The notes: generated by a model not told the origin, from the letters alone. Positions 1 to 7,727 are shown, counted from the first letter of the stretch. The stretch: 64,000 bases of DNA from Streptomyces sp. Sge12 (GCF_002080455.1 NZ_CP020555.1:3650001-3714000); one strand, 5' to 3'. Numbers and translations: made by a program.

Positions 1-120
1 CGCGCCACAACGTCCTCGCTGTGTTTGTCGCCTGCCAGTGCCCGAAGGCCCGACAGGTCTTTTTCAAAGGAACCTCATCCACCGAAGTGGACGGGGTATC
101 AACTTCTGGCGTTGATTTTT

Positions 121-146
121 GGCACGCTGTTGAGTTCTCAAGGAAC
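121..146 (-). promoter_or_regulatory. rrn leader antitermination/processing box
   Basis: The minus strand reads TTCCTTGAGAACTCAACAGC followed by GTGCC. The core TTGAGAACTCAA is the conserved actinobacterial rrn leader box associated with antitermination and processing upstream of 16S. It sits downstream of all candidate rrn promoters, as expected for a transcribed element. Function is assigned from family knowledge only. Confidence 0.6.
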
Positions 147-208
147 GGACGCTTCCTTTGTACTCACCCTCGCGGGCTTTCCTCCGGGCTTTCGTTCTGT
201 TCTTGCGT

Positions 209-294
209 TTCCGACTCTATCAGAGTCAGTCCCGCTCCGCTTTCCAGGTTTTCGCTTTCGCGTTTCCCTTTCCGGCGGTTCCGACTCTATCAGA
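209..294 (-). promoter_or_regulatory. Tandem rrn promoter-like direct repeats
   Basis: Two identical 16-bp copies, TTCCGACTCTATCAGA as read on the plus strand, lie at 209-224 and 279-294. On the minus strand each contains TAGAGT, a good -10 hexamer. Streptomyces rrn operons are known to carry several tandem promoters, so these are probably two of them. The -35 regions are poor (no TTGAC-like hexamer at 17-18 nt), which lowers confidence. Confidence 0.5.
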
Positions 295-544
295 CCCTTT
301 CGGTCCTGATCCCCGGTCAGCGGGGTTTGTCTGCTGGGCTGTTGGGCCCTTTCGACGAGTGAGACAGTAGCGGATTCCTTGCCTCCGAACCTAATCGGCG
401 GCTGCGTCCTGGAACGCGGATTCCTCATTCGCAAATACGCATGAAAACAAGACGACGGAGTGCGTCGTTCGTTCGAATGTGTGGTGCGGGATGAGCTGCC
501 CGGGGACCGACCAGGGTCGGCGCTCACTTCGGACAACTCGAAGA

Positions 545-573
545 ACCTTACGGACCGGGCACACCTGTGTCAA
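545..573 (-). promoter_or_regulatory. rrn upstream promoter (P1-like), vegetative sigma type
   Basis: Minus-strand TTGACA (568-573) is separated by exactly 17 nt from TAAGGT (545-550). This is close to the ideal HrdB/sigma-70 consensus and is the strongest promoter-like sequence I see in the window. It points into the rRNA leader, away from trpS. Confidence 0.8.
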
Positions 574-633
574 CCCCCGCCGGCCCGCCGCGCGGAGTGC
601 GCGAAACTCACCGCGTCCTCACCCCTCTCCGTC

Positions 634-639
634 TACGCT
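634..639 (+). promoter_or_regulatory. -10 element for trp leader transcript
   Basis: TACGCT ends 6 nt before the ATG of the leader peptide, so transcription would begin at or next to that ATG, giving a leaderless attenuator mRNA. No convincing -35 hexamer is visible 17-18 nt upstream. Confidence 0.5.
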
Positions 640-645
640 GGGCCC

Positions 646-693
646 ATGACTACGCATGCGCTCACGCTCAGCCTTCGCTGGTGGCCCGCCTGA
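646..693 (+). CDS. trpL: Tryptophan leader peptide, MTTHALTLSLRWWPA
   Basis: A 15-codon reading frame with tandem Trp codons (TGG TGG, 679-684) three codons before the stop region. It lies about 150 bp ahead of a tryptophanyl-tRNA synthetase gene and directly ahead of alternative hairpins, the classical layout of a Trp-sensing leader peptide. Ribosome stalling at the two Trp codons when charged tRNA-Trp is low would favour the antiterminator. It probably has no function beyond regulation. The start codon is placed by the -10 hexamer 6 nt upstream; no Shine-Dalgarno is present. From memory, an auxiliary TrpRS gene of S. coelicolor is reported to be regulated this way, and this looks like the same arrangement. 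Confidence 0.85.
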   Translation: MTTHALTLSLRWWPA

Positions 694-763
694 CGGCGGC
701 CGACCTTCCACGCGAGCACGCATGCGCTCACGGCCGCCGCTACGGCGGCCGCTCTTGTTTTCT
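682..763 (+). promoter_or_regulatory. Ribosome-mediated transcription attenuator of trpS
   Basis: Four mutually exclusive RNA strands are visible. Strand 1 is 682-690 (end of leader peptide, GGCCCGCC), strand 2 is CGGCGGCCG at 694-702, strand 3 is CGGCCGCCG at 731-739, and strand 4 is CGGCGGCCG at 743-751, identical to strand 2. Pairing 3:4 gives a 9-bp, 3-nt-loop terminator followed by the T-rich CTCTTGTTTTCTC. Pairing 2:3 is an equally stable antiterminator, and 1:2 releases strand 3. A ribosome stalled at the Trp codons masks strand 1. A 15-bp direct repeat (652-666 and 718-732) frames the system. Confidence 0.85.
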
Positions 764-844
764 CCCCTCCCGGGAGTGGCTCGGTCGCCCGACACGACGG
801 CACCGACACCACTCACGCACGGACGACAGAGGGAGAACAGGGAC

Positions 845-1849
845 ATGGCGACGACAAGGATCTTCAGCGGGATCAAGCCCACCGGACACCTGACGCTGGG
901 GAACTACCTGGGGGCCGTCCGGCAGTGGGTCGCCGCCGAGTACGAACCCGAGTCCGCGCTGTTCTGCGTCGTCGATCTGCACGCACTCACCGTCGAGCAC
1001 GAGCCGGCTCGCGTACGCAGGCTCAGTCGGCAGGCGGCAACACTGCTGCTGGCCGCCGGGTTGGATCCGCAGCGGTGCACCCTCTTCGTACAGAGCCATG
1101 TCGACGAGCACACGCGGCTGGCCTACCTGCTGGAGTGCACCGCCACCGACGGCGAGCTGCGGCGGATGATCCAGTACAAGGAGAAGGCGGCGAAGGCGCA
1201 GGTCTCCGGGGAGGGCGTACGGCTGTCTCTCCTCACCTATCCCGTGCTGATGGCCGCCGACATCCTGGCGTACGAGGCCCAGGAGGTGCCGGTCGGTGAG
1301 GACCAGCGGCAGCACGTCGAGCTGACCCGGGATCTCGCGGTGCGGTTCAACCAGCGCTACGGGCACACCTTCACCGTGCCGCGGGCCACGCTTCCGGCGG
1401 TGGCCGCACGGGTCATGGATCTCCAGGACCCGACGTCGAAGATGGGGAAGTCGCACGACAACGGGGCGGGGATCATCTACCTGCTCGACGAGCCGGGGGT
1501 CGTGCGCAAGAAGGTGATGCGGGCGGTCACCGACAGCGGCGACGGCGGCGTGGTCCACGACCGGCAGACGCGGCCGGGGGTCGCGAACCTGCTGGACATC
1601 CTCGCGGCGTGCACCGGTGGGGATCCGGCCGTGCTCGCCGACGGGTACAGCGGCTACGGCGCGCTGAAGCGGGATGTCGCCGACGCGGTGGTCGAGCTGC
1701 TGCGGCCGGTGCAGGAGCGGCATGCGGAACTGGCGGGCGACCCGGCCCAGGTGGAGAAGGTGCTGCGGGAGGGCGCCGGGCGGGCCAGGGAACTGGCACG
1801 GCCCGTGGTGGACCGGGCGTACCGGGCGATCGGGTTGCTGGAGCCGTGA
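845..1849 (+). CDS. trpS: Tryptophanyl-tRNA synthetase
   Basis: Class Ic aminoacyl-tRNA synthetase that charges tRNA-Trp in the cytoplasm. About 334 aa, the usual bacterial length. The HIGH-like signature is GHLTLGN (residues 14-20) and the KMSKS loop is KMGKS (about 199-203). The ATG at 845 is chosen because the protein then starts MATTRIFSGIKPTG like other TrpRS; an AGGGAGA Shine-Dalgarno lies about 8 nt upstream. In-frame sequence continues to 656 but is leader, not protein. Streptomyces often carry two TrpRS. The attenuator and my recollection of S. coelicolor suggest this is the auxiliary, indolmycin-insensitive form, but that subtype is inference. Confidence 0.93.
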   Translation: MATTRIFSGIKPTGHLTLGNYLGAVRQWVAAEYEPESALFCVVDLHALTVEHEPARVRRLSRQAATLLLAAGLDPQRCTLFVQSHVDEHTRLAYLLECTATDGELRRMIQYKEKAAKAQVSGEGVRLSLLTYPVLMAADILAYEAQEVPVGEDQRQHVELTRDLAVRFNQRYGHTFTVPRATLPAVAARVMDLQDPTSKMGKSHDNGAGIIYLLDEPGVVRKKVMRAVTDSGDGGVVHDRQTRPGVANLLDILAACTGGDPAVLADGYSGYGALKRDVADAVVELLRPVQERHAELAGDPAQVEKVLREGAGRARELARPVVDRAYRAIGLLEP

Positions 1850-1851
1850 CG

Positions 1852-1884
1852 GGTGGGGGCCCCGCGCGCCGCGGGGCCCCCACC
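1852..1884. terminator. Bidirectional hairpin between trpS and proC
   Basis: A perfect 15-bp stem (1852-1866 with 1870-1884) with a 3-nt loop, almost all G-C, lies between the convergent stop codons. There is no long T tract, as is usual for Streptomyces terminators. Confidence 0.8.
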
Positions 1885-1897
1885 GGTACGGGGTGTC

Positions 1898-2707
1898 TCA
1901 GCTGTTGCCGGAGGCGAGCTCGCGGCTGCGGTCGCGGGCCGCTTCCAGGGCGGCGATGAGGGCGGCGCGTACACCGTGCCGCTCCAGCTCGACGATCGCG
2001 TTGATCGTCGTACCGGCCGGGGAGGTGACGGCCTCGCGGAGCTTGACCGGGTGCTCGCCGCTGTCCCGGAGCATCACGGCGGCGCCGATGGCGGCCTGGA
2101 CGATCAGGTCGTGGGCCTGGGCGCGGGGCAGGCCGAGGAGGATGCCGGCGTCGGTCATCGCCTCGACGAGGAAGTAGAAGTAGGCGGGTCCCGAGCCGGA
2201 GAGGGCGGTGGCCGCGTCCTGCTGGGACTCGGGGACGCGCAGGGTCTTGCCGACGCTGCCGAAGATCTCCTCGGTGTGGGCGAGGTGGGCGGCGGTGGCG
2301 TGGCTGCCGGCGGAGATGACGGACATGGCCTCGTCGACGAGGGCCGGGGTGTTAGTCATGACGCGGACGACAGGGGTGCCGGGGCTGAGCCGTTCCTCGA
2401 AGAAGGCGGTGGGGACGCCCGCGGCACCGCTGATGACGAGGCGGTCGACGGGTACGTGCGGGGCGAGCTCGTCGAGGAGCTTGGCCATGTCCTGGGGCTT
2501 GACGGTGAGGATGAGGGTGTCGGCACGCTTGGCGGCCTCGGCGTTGGAGACGGCCTCGACCCCGTAGCGGGTACGGAGCTCCTCGGCGCGCTCGGCACGG
2601 CGGGCGGTGACGAGGAGCTTCGAGGCGGGCCAGCCGCCGCGGATCATTCCGCTGAGCAGGGCCTCGCCGATCTTGCCGGTACCGAGGACTGCGACTGTCT
2701 GGGTCAT
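1898..2707 (-). CDS. proC: Pyrroline-5-carboxylate reductase
   Basis: Cytoplasmic NADPH-dependent reductase for the last step of proline biosynthesis. 269 aa. The N-terminal Rossmann fold starts VAVLGTGKIGEALLSG, and the C-terminal dimerisation domain carries the family signature around ALSGSGPAYFYFLVEAM. The ATG at 2707 is chosen because a GAGGTG ribosome site lies 7-8 nt upstream and the protein begins directly with the nucleotide-binding strand. The frame extends to 2761 but that part lacks family similarity. Convergent with trpS. Confidence 0.95.
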   Translation of the reverse strand: MTQTVAVLGTGKIGEALLSGMIRGGWPASKLLVTARRAERAEELRTRYGVEAVSNAEAAKRADTLILTVKPQDMAKLLDELAPHVPVDRLVISGAAGVPTAFFEERLSPGTPVVRVMTNTPALVDEAMSVISAGSHATAAHLAHTEEIFGSVGKTLRVPESQQDAATALSGSGPAYFYFLVEAMTDAGILLGLPRAQAHDLIVQAAIGAAVMLRDSGEHPVKLREAVTSPAGTTINAIVELERHGVRAALIAALEAARDRSRELASGNS

Positions 2708-2809
2708 GCCCGATTCACCTCGCCGAACTGTGTTGCGCGTGAGATACGTATGCGTCCTCATCCTTTCACCCGGGAAAGGAACGGGGCGGGACTGTCCGGC
2801 CTGTGGGCG

Positions 2810-3574
2810 TCAGGGGGTGCGGCGGCGGAGGGTGACCGCGCCGAGGGCGAGGACGAGCAGGGCGCACGCGGCGACGATGCCTGCGTCGCGGACGAACTCG
2901 GCGGTCATGTCGGTATGGGTGAGGACCTGGGTCATGCCGTCGACGGCATAGGACATGGGCAGCACGTCGGACAGGCCTTCGAGGACCGGGTGCATGGTGT
3001 CGCGGGCCGCGAAGAGGCCGCACAGGAGGAGCTGGGGGAAGATCACCGCCGGCATGAACTGGACGGCCTGGAACTCGGAGGCCGCGAAGGCGGAGACGAA
3101 GAGCCCGAGGGCGGTGCCGAGGAGGGCGTCGAGCAGCGCCACGAGCAGGAGCAGCCAGGGGGATCCGATGACGTCGAGGCCGAGGGCCCACAGGGCGAGG
3201 CCGGTGGCCAGGAGGGACTGGAGGACGGCGACGGCGCCGAAGGCGAGGGCGTAGCCGGCGATCAGGTCGCCCTTGCCGAGCGGCATCGCGAGGAGGCGTT
3301 CCAGGGTGCCCGAGGTGCGTTCGCGCAGGGTGGCGATGGAGGTCACCAGGAACATGGTGATGAGCGGGAAGATCCCGAGGAGGGACGCCCCGATACCGTC
3401 GAAGGTCGTGGGGCTGCCGTCGAAGACGAAGCGCAGCAGGGTGAGCATCAGTACGGGGACCAGGAGCATCAGCGCGATGGAGCGCGGGTCGTGGCGGAGC
3501 TGGCGCAGCACGCGGGCGGCGGTGGCGGCGGTGCGGGCGCCGCTCATGGCGGTCGTGGCGGTCATGGCGGTCAT
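2810..3574 (-). CDS. ABC-2 type transporter permease
   Basis: Integral membrane subunit of an ABC exporter, 254 aa, about six hydrophobic segments (first around IALMLLVPVLMLTLL). It has the ABC-2 layout with a conserved segment around the SIATLRERTSGTLERLLAMPLG loop, typical of DrrB/NodJ-like permeases that export drugs or lipids. It overlaps the ATPase stop codon (ATGA at 3571-3574), so the two are translationally coupled. Several ATG/GTG codons follow within 30 bases; the overlap decides the start. Substrate is unknown. Confidence 0.88.
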   Translation of the reverse strand: MTAMTATTAMSGARTAATAARVLRQLRHDPRSIALMLLVPVLMLTLLRFVFDGSPTTFDGIGASLLGIFPLITMFLVTSIATLRERTSGTLERLLAMPLGKGDLIAGYALAFGAVAVLQSLLATGLALWALGLDVIGSPWLLLLVALLDALLGTALGLFVSAFAASEFQAVQFMPAVIFPQLLLCGLFAARDTMHPVLEGLSDVLPMSYAVDGMTQVLTHTDMTAEFVRDAGIVAACALLVLALGAVTLRRRTP

Positions 3575-4398
3575 CGGCTCTGCTCCGGGGTGAGGGCGGC
3601 GGCGGCCACGTCGGCGGCCTTGGCGTGGGCGTTGGCCTCGTCGACCAGGCGCAGGAAGCCCTCTTCGACGGTGGCGGAGTGGGTACGGGTGCGCAGTGCG
3701 TCGGGGGTGTCCTGGGCGAGGATGCGGCCCTCGCGCATGAGGAGCAGGTCGTGGCAGCGCTCGGCCTCGTCCATGACGTGGGAGGAGACGAGGATCGTCG
3801 CGCCGCGGGTGGCGGTGATGTCGTGGAAGAGGTTCCACAGGTCGCGGCGCAGCACCGGGTCGAGGCCGACGGTGGGTTCGTCGAGGACCAGGAGCTCGGG
3901 GGTGCCGAGCAGGGCGACGGCGAGGGAGACCCGGCTGCGCTGGCCGCCGGAGAGGTTCCCGGCGAGGGCGCCGGCCCGGCTGGTGAGGTCGACGTCGGTG
4001 ATGGCGCGGCTGACGGCGGCGGCGCGGCGGTCGGCGGCGGCCCGGCCGGGGTCGAGGACTGCGGCGAAGTAGTCGAGGTTCTGCCGGACGGTGAGGTCGT
4101 CGTAGACGCTGGGCGCCTGGGTGACGTAGCCGATGCGGGAGCGGAGCCGGGGGTGGCCGGCGGGCTCGCCGAGGACGTCGAGGGTGCCGGTGACGTGGGC
4201 CTGGGTGCCGACGACGGCGCGCATGAGCGTGGACTTTCCGCAGCCGGAGGGGCCGAGGAGGCCGGTGATGCGGCCGCGGGGGACGTCGAAGGCGAGGGAG
4301 TCGAGGACGGTGCGCAGGTTGCGGCCGGTGCCGCGGCGGACGGTCAGGTCACGGGCGTGGACGGCGGCCGGGTCTCCCTCGGCCTGGTTATTCATCAT
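3571..4398 (-). CDS. ABC transporter ATP-binding protein (exporter)
   Basis: Cytoplasmic ATPase for the adjoining ABC-2 permease, 275 aa. Walker A is GPSGCGKST, the signature is LSGGQRSRVSLA, Walker B is LLVLDEPTVGLDP, and the H-loop lies in SSHVMDEA. The LDEPTVGLDP form and the single nucleotide-binding domain fit DrrA/CcmA-like exporters. Two adjacent ATG codons (4398 and 4395) start the gene, and both lie inside a perfect AT-rich palindrome, so expression is probably controlled by a repressor at the start site. No regulator gene is adjacent. Confidence 0.9.
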   Translation of the reverse strand: MMNNQAEGDPAAVHARDLTVRRGTGRNLRTVLDSLAFDVPRGRITGLLGPSGCGKSTLMRAVVGTQAHVTGTLDVLGEPAGHPRLRSRIGYVTQAPSVYDDLTVRQNLDYFAAVLDPGRAAADRRAAAVSRAITDVDLTSRAGALAGNLSGGQRSRVSLAVALLGTPELLVLDEPTVGLDPVLRRDLWNLFHDITATRGATILVSSHVMDEAERCHDLLLMREGRILAQDTPDALRTRTHSATVEEGFLRLVDEANAHAKAADVAAAALTPEQSR

Positions 4399-4409
4399 GT
4401 GATGAATAA
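4388..4409. promoter_or_regulatory. AT-rich palindromic operator over the exporter start codon
   Basis: TTATTCATCA and its perfect complement TGATGAATAA flank a 2-bp centre. This is 80% A+T in an otherwise very GC-rich sequence. It covers the ATPase start codon and overlaps the -10 element, a position expected for a dimeric helix-turn-helix repressor. The binding protein is unknown. Confidence 0.65.
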
Positions 4410-4435
4410 TGCTCCTGGCGGTGCCGGGACGTCAA
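4406..4435 (-). promoter_or_regulatory. Promoter of ABC exporter operon
   Basis: Minus-strand TTGACG (4430-4435), 18-nt spacer, CATTAT (4406-4411). The predicted start of transcription falls at about 4399, next to the ATG at 4398, so the mRNA would be leaderless. The -10 hexamer shares five bases with the palindrome. Confidence 0.6.
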
Positions 4436-4455
4436 TCGCCGGGAGGGGTGCGGGC

Positions 4456-5010
4456 TTACTTCTTGCGCTTGGGGCGGCGCGCGGCCGGGTTGCCCGTACG
4501 GGTGTTGCGGCGGCGGGCGTATTCGGCGCGGGCGCTCTCGTACTCGGCGCGGTGGAGCTTCTCGCCCGGGGCCTCACCGAGGCAGCGCAGGAAGTACGCG
4601 ATCAGGGAACCGATGAAACCGATCGTCTTCAGGCCCTTGAGCGCGGCCTCGTCGGAGGACGGAGCGGGGCGACGGCTGTAGGAGGCCCAGGTCTTGGTGA
4701 AGGCGATGGAGCTGGCGATCGCGAAGAGGACGACGACCGAGATGCTGAGGAAGGGGCCGACGTGGCCGATCTCCAGGCCCTCGTAGGCGAGGCGGAGCAG
4801 TACGGCGGAGGAGACGGCGGTGGCCAGCGAGCCGATGGCGAGGCCGACGCGGAGCAGGGCGTAGCCGCCGTCGTGGTTCACCCACGTGGTGCCGAAGAAC
4901 CGGAGCGGCTCCGGCTGCGGGCCTGCGGGCACCTCGGCCTGGGCCGGGGCCTGGCCCCGGCCCAGGCGGGCCGGCTCGGCGGGGGTCTGGTCTCGCTGGT
5001 CGTCGCTCAC
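4456..5010 (-). CDS. Conserved actinobacterial membrane protein
   Basis: 184 aa; I do not recognise a named family. A hydrophilic Gln/Pro/Ala-rich N-terminus is followed by two clear membrane segments (about 52-70, YALLRVGLAIGSL onward, and 84-104, FLSISVVVLFAIASSIAF). A third weaker one lies near IGFIGSLIAYFL, and the C-terminal tail is very basic (PAARRPKRKK). The GTG at 5010 is preceded 7 nt upstream by GATAAT, suggesting a leaderless transcript. It stands alone between the exporter and the SH3 gene. Confidence 0.7.
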   Translation of the reverse strand: MSDDQRDQTPAEPARLGRGQAPAQAEVPAGPQPEPLRFFGTTWVNHDGGYALLRVGLAIGSLATAVSSAVLLRLAYEGLEIGHVGPFLSISVVVLFAIASSIAFTKTWASYSRRPAPSSDEAALKGLKTIGFIGSLIAYFLRCLGEAPGEKLHRAEYESARAEYARRRNTRTGNPAARRPKRKK

Positions 5011-5136
5011 GTCAGCGATTATCCCTCGCCGGGCCGGCCGGGCCGGGTGTGTCTCACGTGTCAGACGGGTCCGTCACCCGTCGTCGCCACGGCCGGCCCC
5101 CGTCCCCCCACGGAGCCCGGCACGGGACCCGGCGAC

Positions 5137-5436
5137 TCAGCAGCGGGTCGCGACGTAGCCGTCGCTGCCCGTCCTGACGTAGGCGTCGGAGACGAACTGC
5201 CCGTTGCCGATGCAGTCCCAGATGTCGGTCGTGCCGTACGGACCGGAGACCGTCGTACCCGGACCCTGGCAGCGGATCGAGACGTACGAGTCGTAGGGCA
5301 GGACCTTGACGATGGAGTAGCTGGTGCCCGGGCCGCTGCGGACGTTCACCCGGTAGCCGGGCGCGACCGGAAACGTCTGGAAACCGGACGTGGCGGCGAG
5401 GCTCTGGACCTGGCCGGACTCACTCGTTTCGGACAT
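5137..5436 (-). CDS. Small bacterial SH3-like domain protein
   Basis: 99 aa. Residues 25-99 (YRVNVRSGPGTSYSIVKVL onward) match the bacterial SH3 pattern, with the N-V-R-S-G-P-S/T core and a WDCIGNGQFVSDAYV segment. Such domains usually bind cell-wall peptides. No signal peptide is visible with the ATG at 5436, which has a GGGGGGAG ribosome site, so export, if any, would be by another route. Two Cys pairs (C57/C75-like, and the C-terminal Cys) might form disulfides. It is divergent from the kinase gene. Confidence 0.75.
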   Translation of the reverse strand: MSETSESGQVQSLAATSGFQTFPVAPGYRVNVRSGPGTSYSIVKVLPYDSYVSIRCQGPGTTVSGPYGTTDIWDCIGNGQFVSDAYVRTGSDGYVATRC

Positions 5437-5541
5437 GCGAAAACTCCCCCCTGAGCGTTGCGCTTCGCAACTCGCGCAGGGTAGCAGGACCTTGGAGATC
5501 CTCAGGGGGCATCGACTAGGCTCCGGCGGGGGTGGTCAGCG

Positions 5542-7713
5542 GTGCAGTCGCTGCGCAGGGATCGGGCGGGCTTTCCGGAGTACGCCGGGCAGTACCGGCT
5601 GGAATCCGTCCTGGGTTCGGGCGGCATGGGTGTCGTCCACCTCGCCACCTCCGCCTCGGGGCTGAAACTCGCCGTCAAGATCGTGCATCCCGAGCACGCC
5701 GTGGATCCGGAGTTCCGGGCCCGGTTCCGGCAGGAGGTCGCCGCCGCGCGCAAGGTGAGCGGCGCGTTCACCGCGCCCGTCGTGGACGCCGACCCCGATG
5801 CCGAACGGCCGTGGATGGCGACGCTGTTCATCGACGCGCCGACCCTCTCCGAGCGGGTACGGGAGCAGGTGCTGGAGCCCGCCGAACTGGCCCGGCTCGG
5901 CGCCGGACTGGCCGAGGCGCTGCGCGACATCCACCGGGCCGGCGTGGTGCACCGGGACCTGAAGCCGAGCAACGTCCTGATGGCGCCCGACGGGGTGCGG
6001 GTCATCGACTTCGGGATCTCCCGGCCGACGGACAGCGATCTGCGCACCGAGACCGGGAAACTGATCGGGACACCGCCCTTCATGGCGCCCGAGCAGTTCC
6101 AGCGGCCGCGCGAAGTGGGGCCCGCGGCGGACCTGTTCGCGATGGGCGCCGTCCTCGTGCACGCGGCGACCGGGCGCGGGCCCTTCGACTCCGACAGCCC
6201 CTACCTGGTGGCGTACCAGGTCGTCCACCACGACCCCGACCTGACCGGACTGCCCGCGGAGCTGATGCCGATCGTCGAGCGCTGCCTCGCGAAGGACCCG
6301 GCCGAACGCCCCACCCCCGATGCGCTGATCAGTGAGCTGCGGGCGCTGGCGTACCCCACCTCGGAGGACACCCGGGCCTTCATCCCGAACCCGCGGCGCC
6401 CGCAGCGGAGGGAGGAGAGCACCCACCGGCGGGACCGCATCGTCGCCGCACCCGGACCCGAACCCGCGCCTGCTGCCCGTCCCCGGCGGCGGGCGCGGCT
6501 GTTCGTGGCGGTGGGGATCGTGCTGCTGGTGACCGCCGGGGCGCTCGGCGGATACCTGGCCCTCGGGGCCGACGCGGGCGCGCCGGACGTGTCGGACCCC
6601 TCCGCCGTGCACGCCGCGGCCACCGGAGCGGGCTCCGGGGCGGGCGCTGTGACCCCGTGGGCGGTACCGGTCGGCGCGCGGGGGCAGGGCAACCCCTTCC
6701 CGGCCTGCTCCTGGTCGGCCGGAGCCCTCTACTGCACGGGGCCCGGGCTGGCGGCCGCCCGCCTCGACCCCGGGAACGGCTCGGTGCTCTGGTCCGTACC
6801 CGGCACGGCACCCGCGTCGCGGATGACGCCGAATCCGGCCCCGCTGCACGCCGCCGGGCTGGTGCTCGCGGTGGACGACGGCGGGAAGACGCTCCGGGCG
6901 CTGGATCCGGCGGCCGGCGCGCAGCGCTGGAAGCGGAACCTGCAGCAAGGCGCGCAGGTGGTGCCCGTGGGAGAGCTGCTGCTGGTCACGGGCCCGGACG
7001 GGAACGTCACGATGCTCGACGCGGCCACCGGCGCGGCCCGCTGGACGCACCGGCTCGGCGGGCCCGGCTCCGTCTGGTCCGCCGGACCGGACCCGTCCGG
7101 CGGCGTGCTCCCGTACGTGTCCACGCAGGCCGCGGACGGGAGGTCCACGCAGGTCAGCGCGGTCGATCCGGCGAACGGCACGGTGCGCTGGCAGCTCCGC
7201 AGCCCGTCCCTGCTGGAGCCGGTCGGCGCGGGGGCCGGCGGGCTGTACCTGCTGGAGGGCGACTCACGGTCCGCGTCCGGGGCGGTCAGCAGGGCCGTCA
7301 TCCGGGTGGACCTTGCGACCCGTGCCGTACGCAGGACCGCGCTGGCCGCGCCGCTGCTCGACGCGCAGGCCGCGGTCGGCCCGGACGGGCGGGTGTACGC
7401 CTTCGGGACGGGCGGCGCCCTGGTCGCGGTCGGGGCGGAACGCGAGGAGTGGCGGCTGGAGACGGGCGTGGCCGTGGGCTCGCGGCCGGTGGTCCACGAC
7501 GGACGGATCCACCTGACGGCGTCCGACGGGCGGACGCTGGCGGTGGACGGCGGCGGGCGGCTGCTGGGCCAGACGAAGCCCCGGATCGGGGGCGGGCCGG
7601 GCGGCTACACCTCCACCCTGCCCGCGCCGGTGGTCGGGGACGGGCGGCTGTTCGCGAGCGCGCCCGACGGGACGGTGTTCGCGGTGGCCGCGGGCGCACC
7701 CGCCGCCTGGTGA
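5542..7713 (+). CDS. Membrane Ser/Thr protein kinase with PQQ-type beta-propeller
   Basis: 723 aa. The N-terminal Hanks-type kinase (about 18-275) has the glycine loop GSGGMG (25-30), ATP lysine K46, catalytic HRDLKPSN with D139, and DFG aspartate D156. One membrane helix follows (about 320-342, LFVAVGIVLLVTAGALGGY). The extracytoplasmic C-terminus has repeated tryptophan/AxDxxTG-type blades (LDAATGAARW, VDPANGTVRW, and so on) of a PQQ-like propeller. It is probably a receptor kinase sensing an external ligand. There are no PASTA repeats, so it is not PknB. The start is the GTG at 5542. It is transcribed alone; a strong terminator follows. Confidence 0.9.
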   Translation: MQSLRRDRAGFPEYAGQYRLESVLGSGGMGVVHLATSASGLKLAVKIVHPEHAVDPEFRARFRQEVAAARKVSGAFTAPVVDADPDAERPWMATLFIDAPTLSERVREQVLEPAELARLGAGLAEALRDIHRAGVVHRDLKPSNVLMAPDGVRVIDFGISRPTDSDLRTETGKLIGTPPFMAPEQFQRPREVGPAADLFAMGAVLVHAATGRGPFDSDSPYLVAYQVVHHDPDLTGLPAELMPIVERCLAKDPAERPTPDALISELRALAYPTSEDTRAFIPNPRRPQRREESTHRRDRIVAAPGPEPAPAARPRRRARLFVAVGIVLLVTAGALGGYLALGADAGAPDVSDPSAVHAAATGAGSGAGAVTPWAVPVGARGQGNPFPACSWSAGALYCTGPGLAAARLDPGNGSVLWSVPGTAPASRMTPNPAPLHAAGLVLAVDDGGKTLRALDPAAGAQRWKRNLQQGAQVVPVGELLLVTGPDGNVTMLDAATGAARWTHRLGGPGSVWSAGPDPSGGVLPYVSTQAADGRSTQVSAVDPANGTVRWQLRSPSLLEPVGAGAGGLYLLEGDSRSASGAVSRAVIRVDLATRAVRRTALAAPLLDAQAAVGPDGRVYAFGTGGALVAVGAEREEWRLETGVAVGSRPVVHDGRIHLTASDGRTLAVDGGGRLLGQTKPRIGGGPGGYTSTLPAPVVGDGRLFASAPDGTVFAVAAGAPAAW

Positions 7714-7727
7714 CACGGTGACATGCG

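Larger units (their letters stand above)
1..544 (-). other. rRNA operon leader (upstream of 16S, gene off-window)
   Basis: Read on the minus strand, this stretch matches what I remember of Streptomyces rrn leaders: promoter elements, then CTTGAGAACTCAACAGCGTG, a small hairpin around 77-94, and ACAGCGAGGACG near the window edge. The 16S gene itself should begin a little to the left of base 1, because no 16S 5' end is visible. Short reading frames here have no coding support. The rRNA operon is therefore divergent from trpS, and about 100 bp of untranscribed spacer separates the two promoters. Confidence 0.85.
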
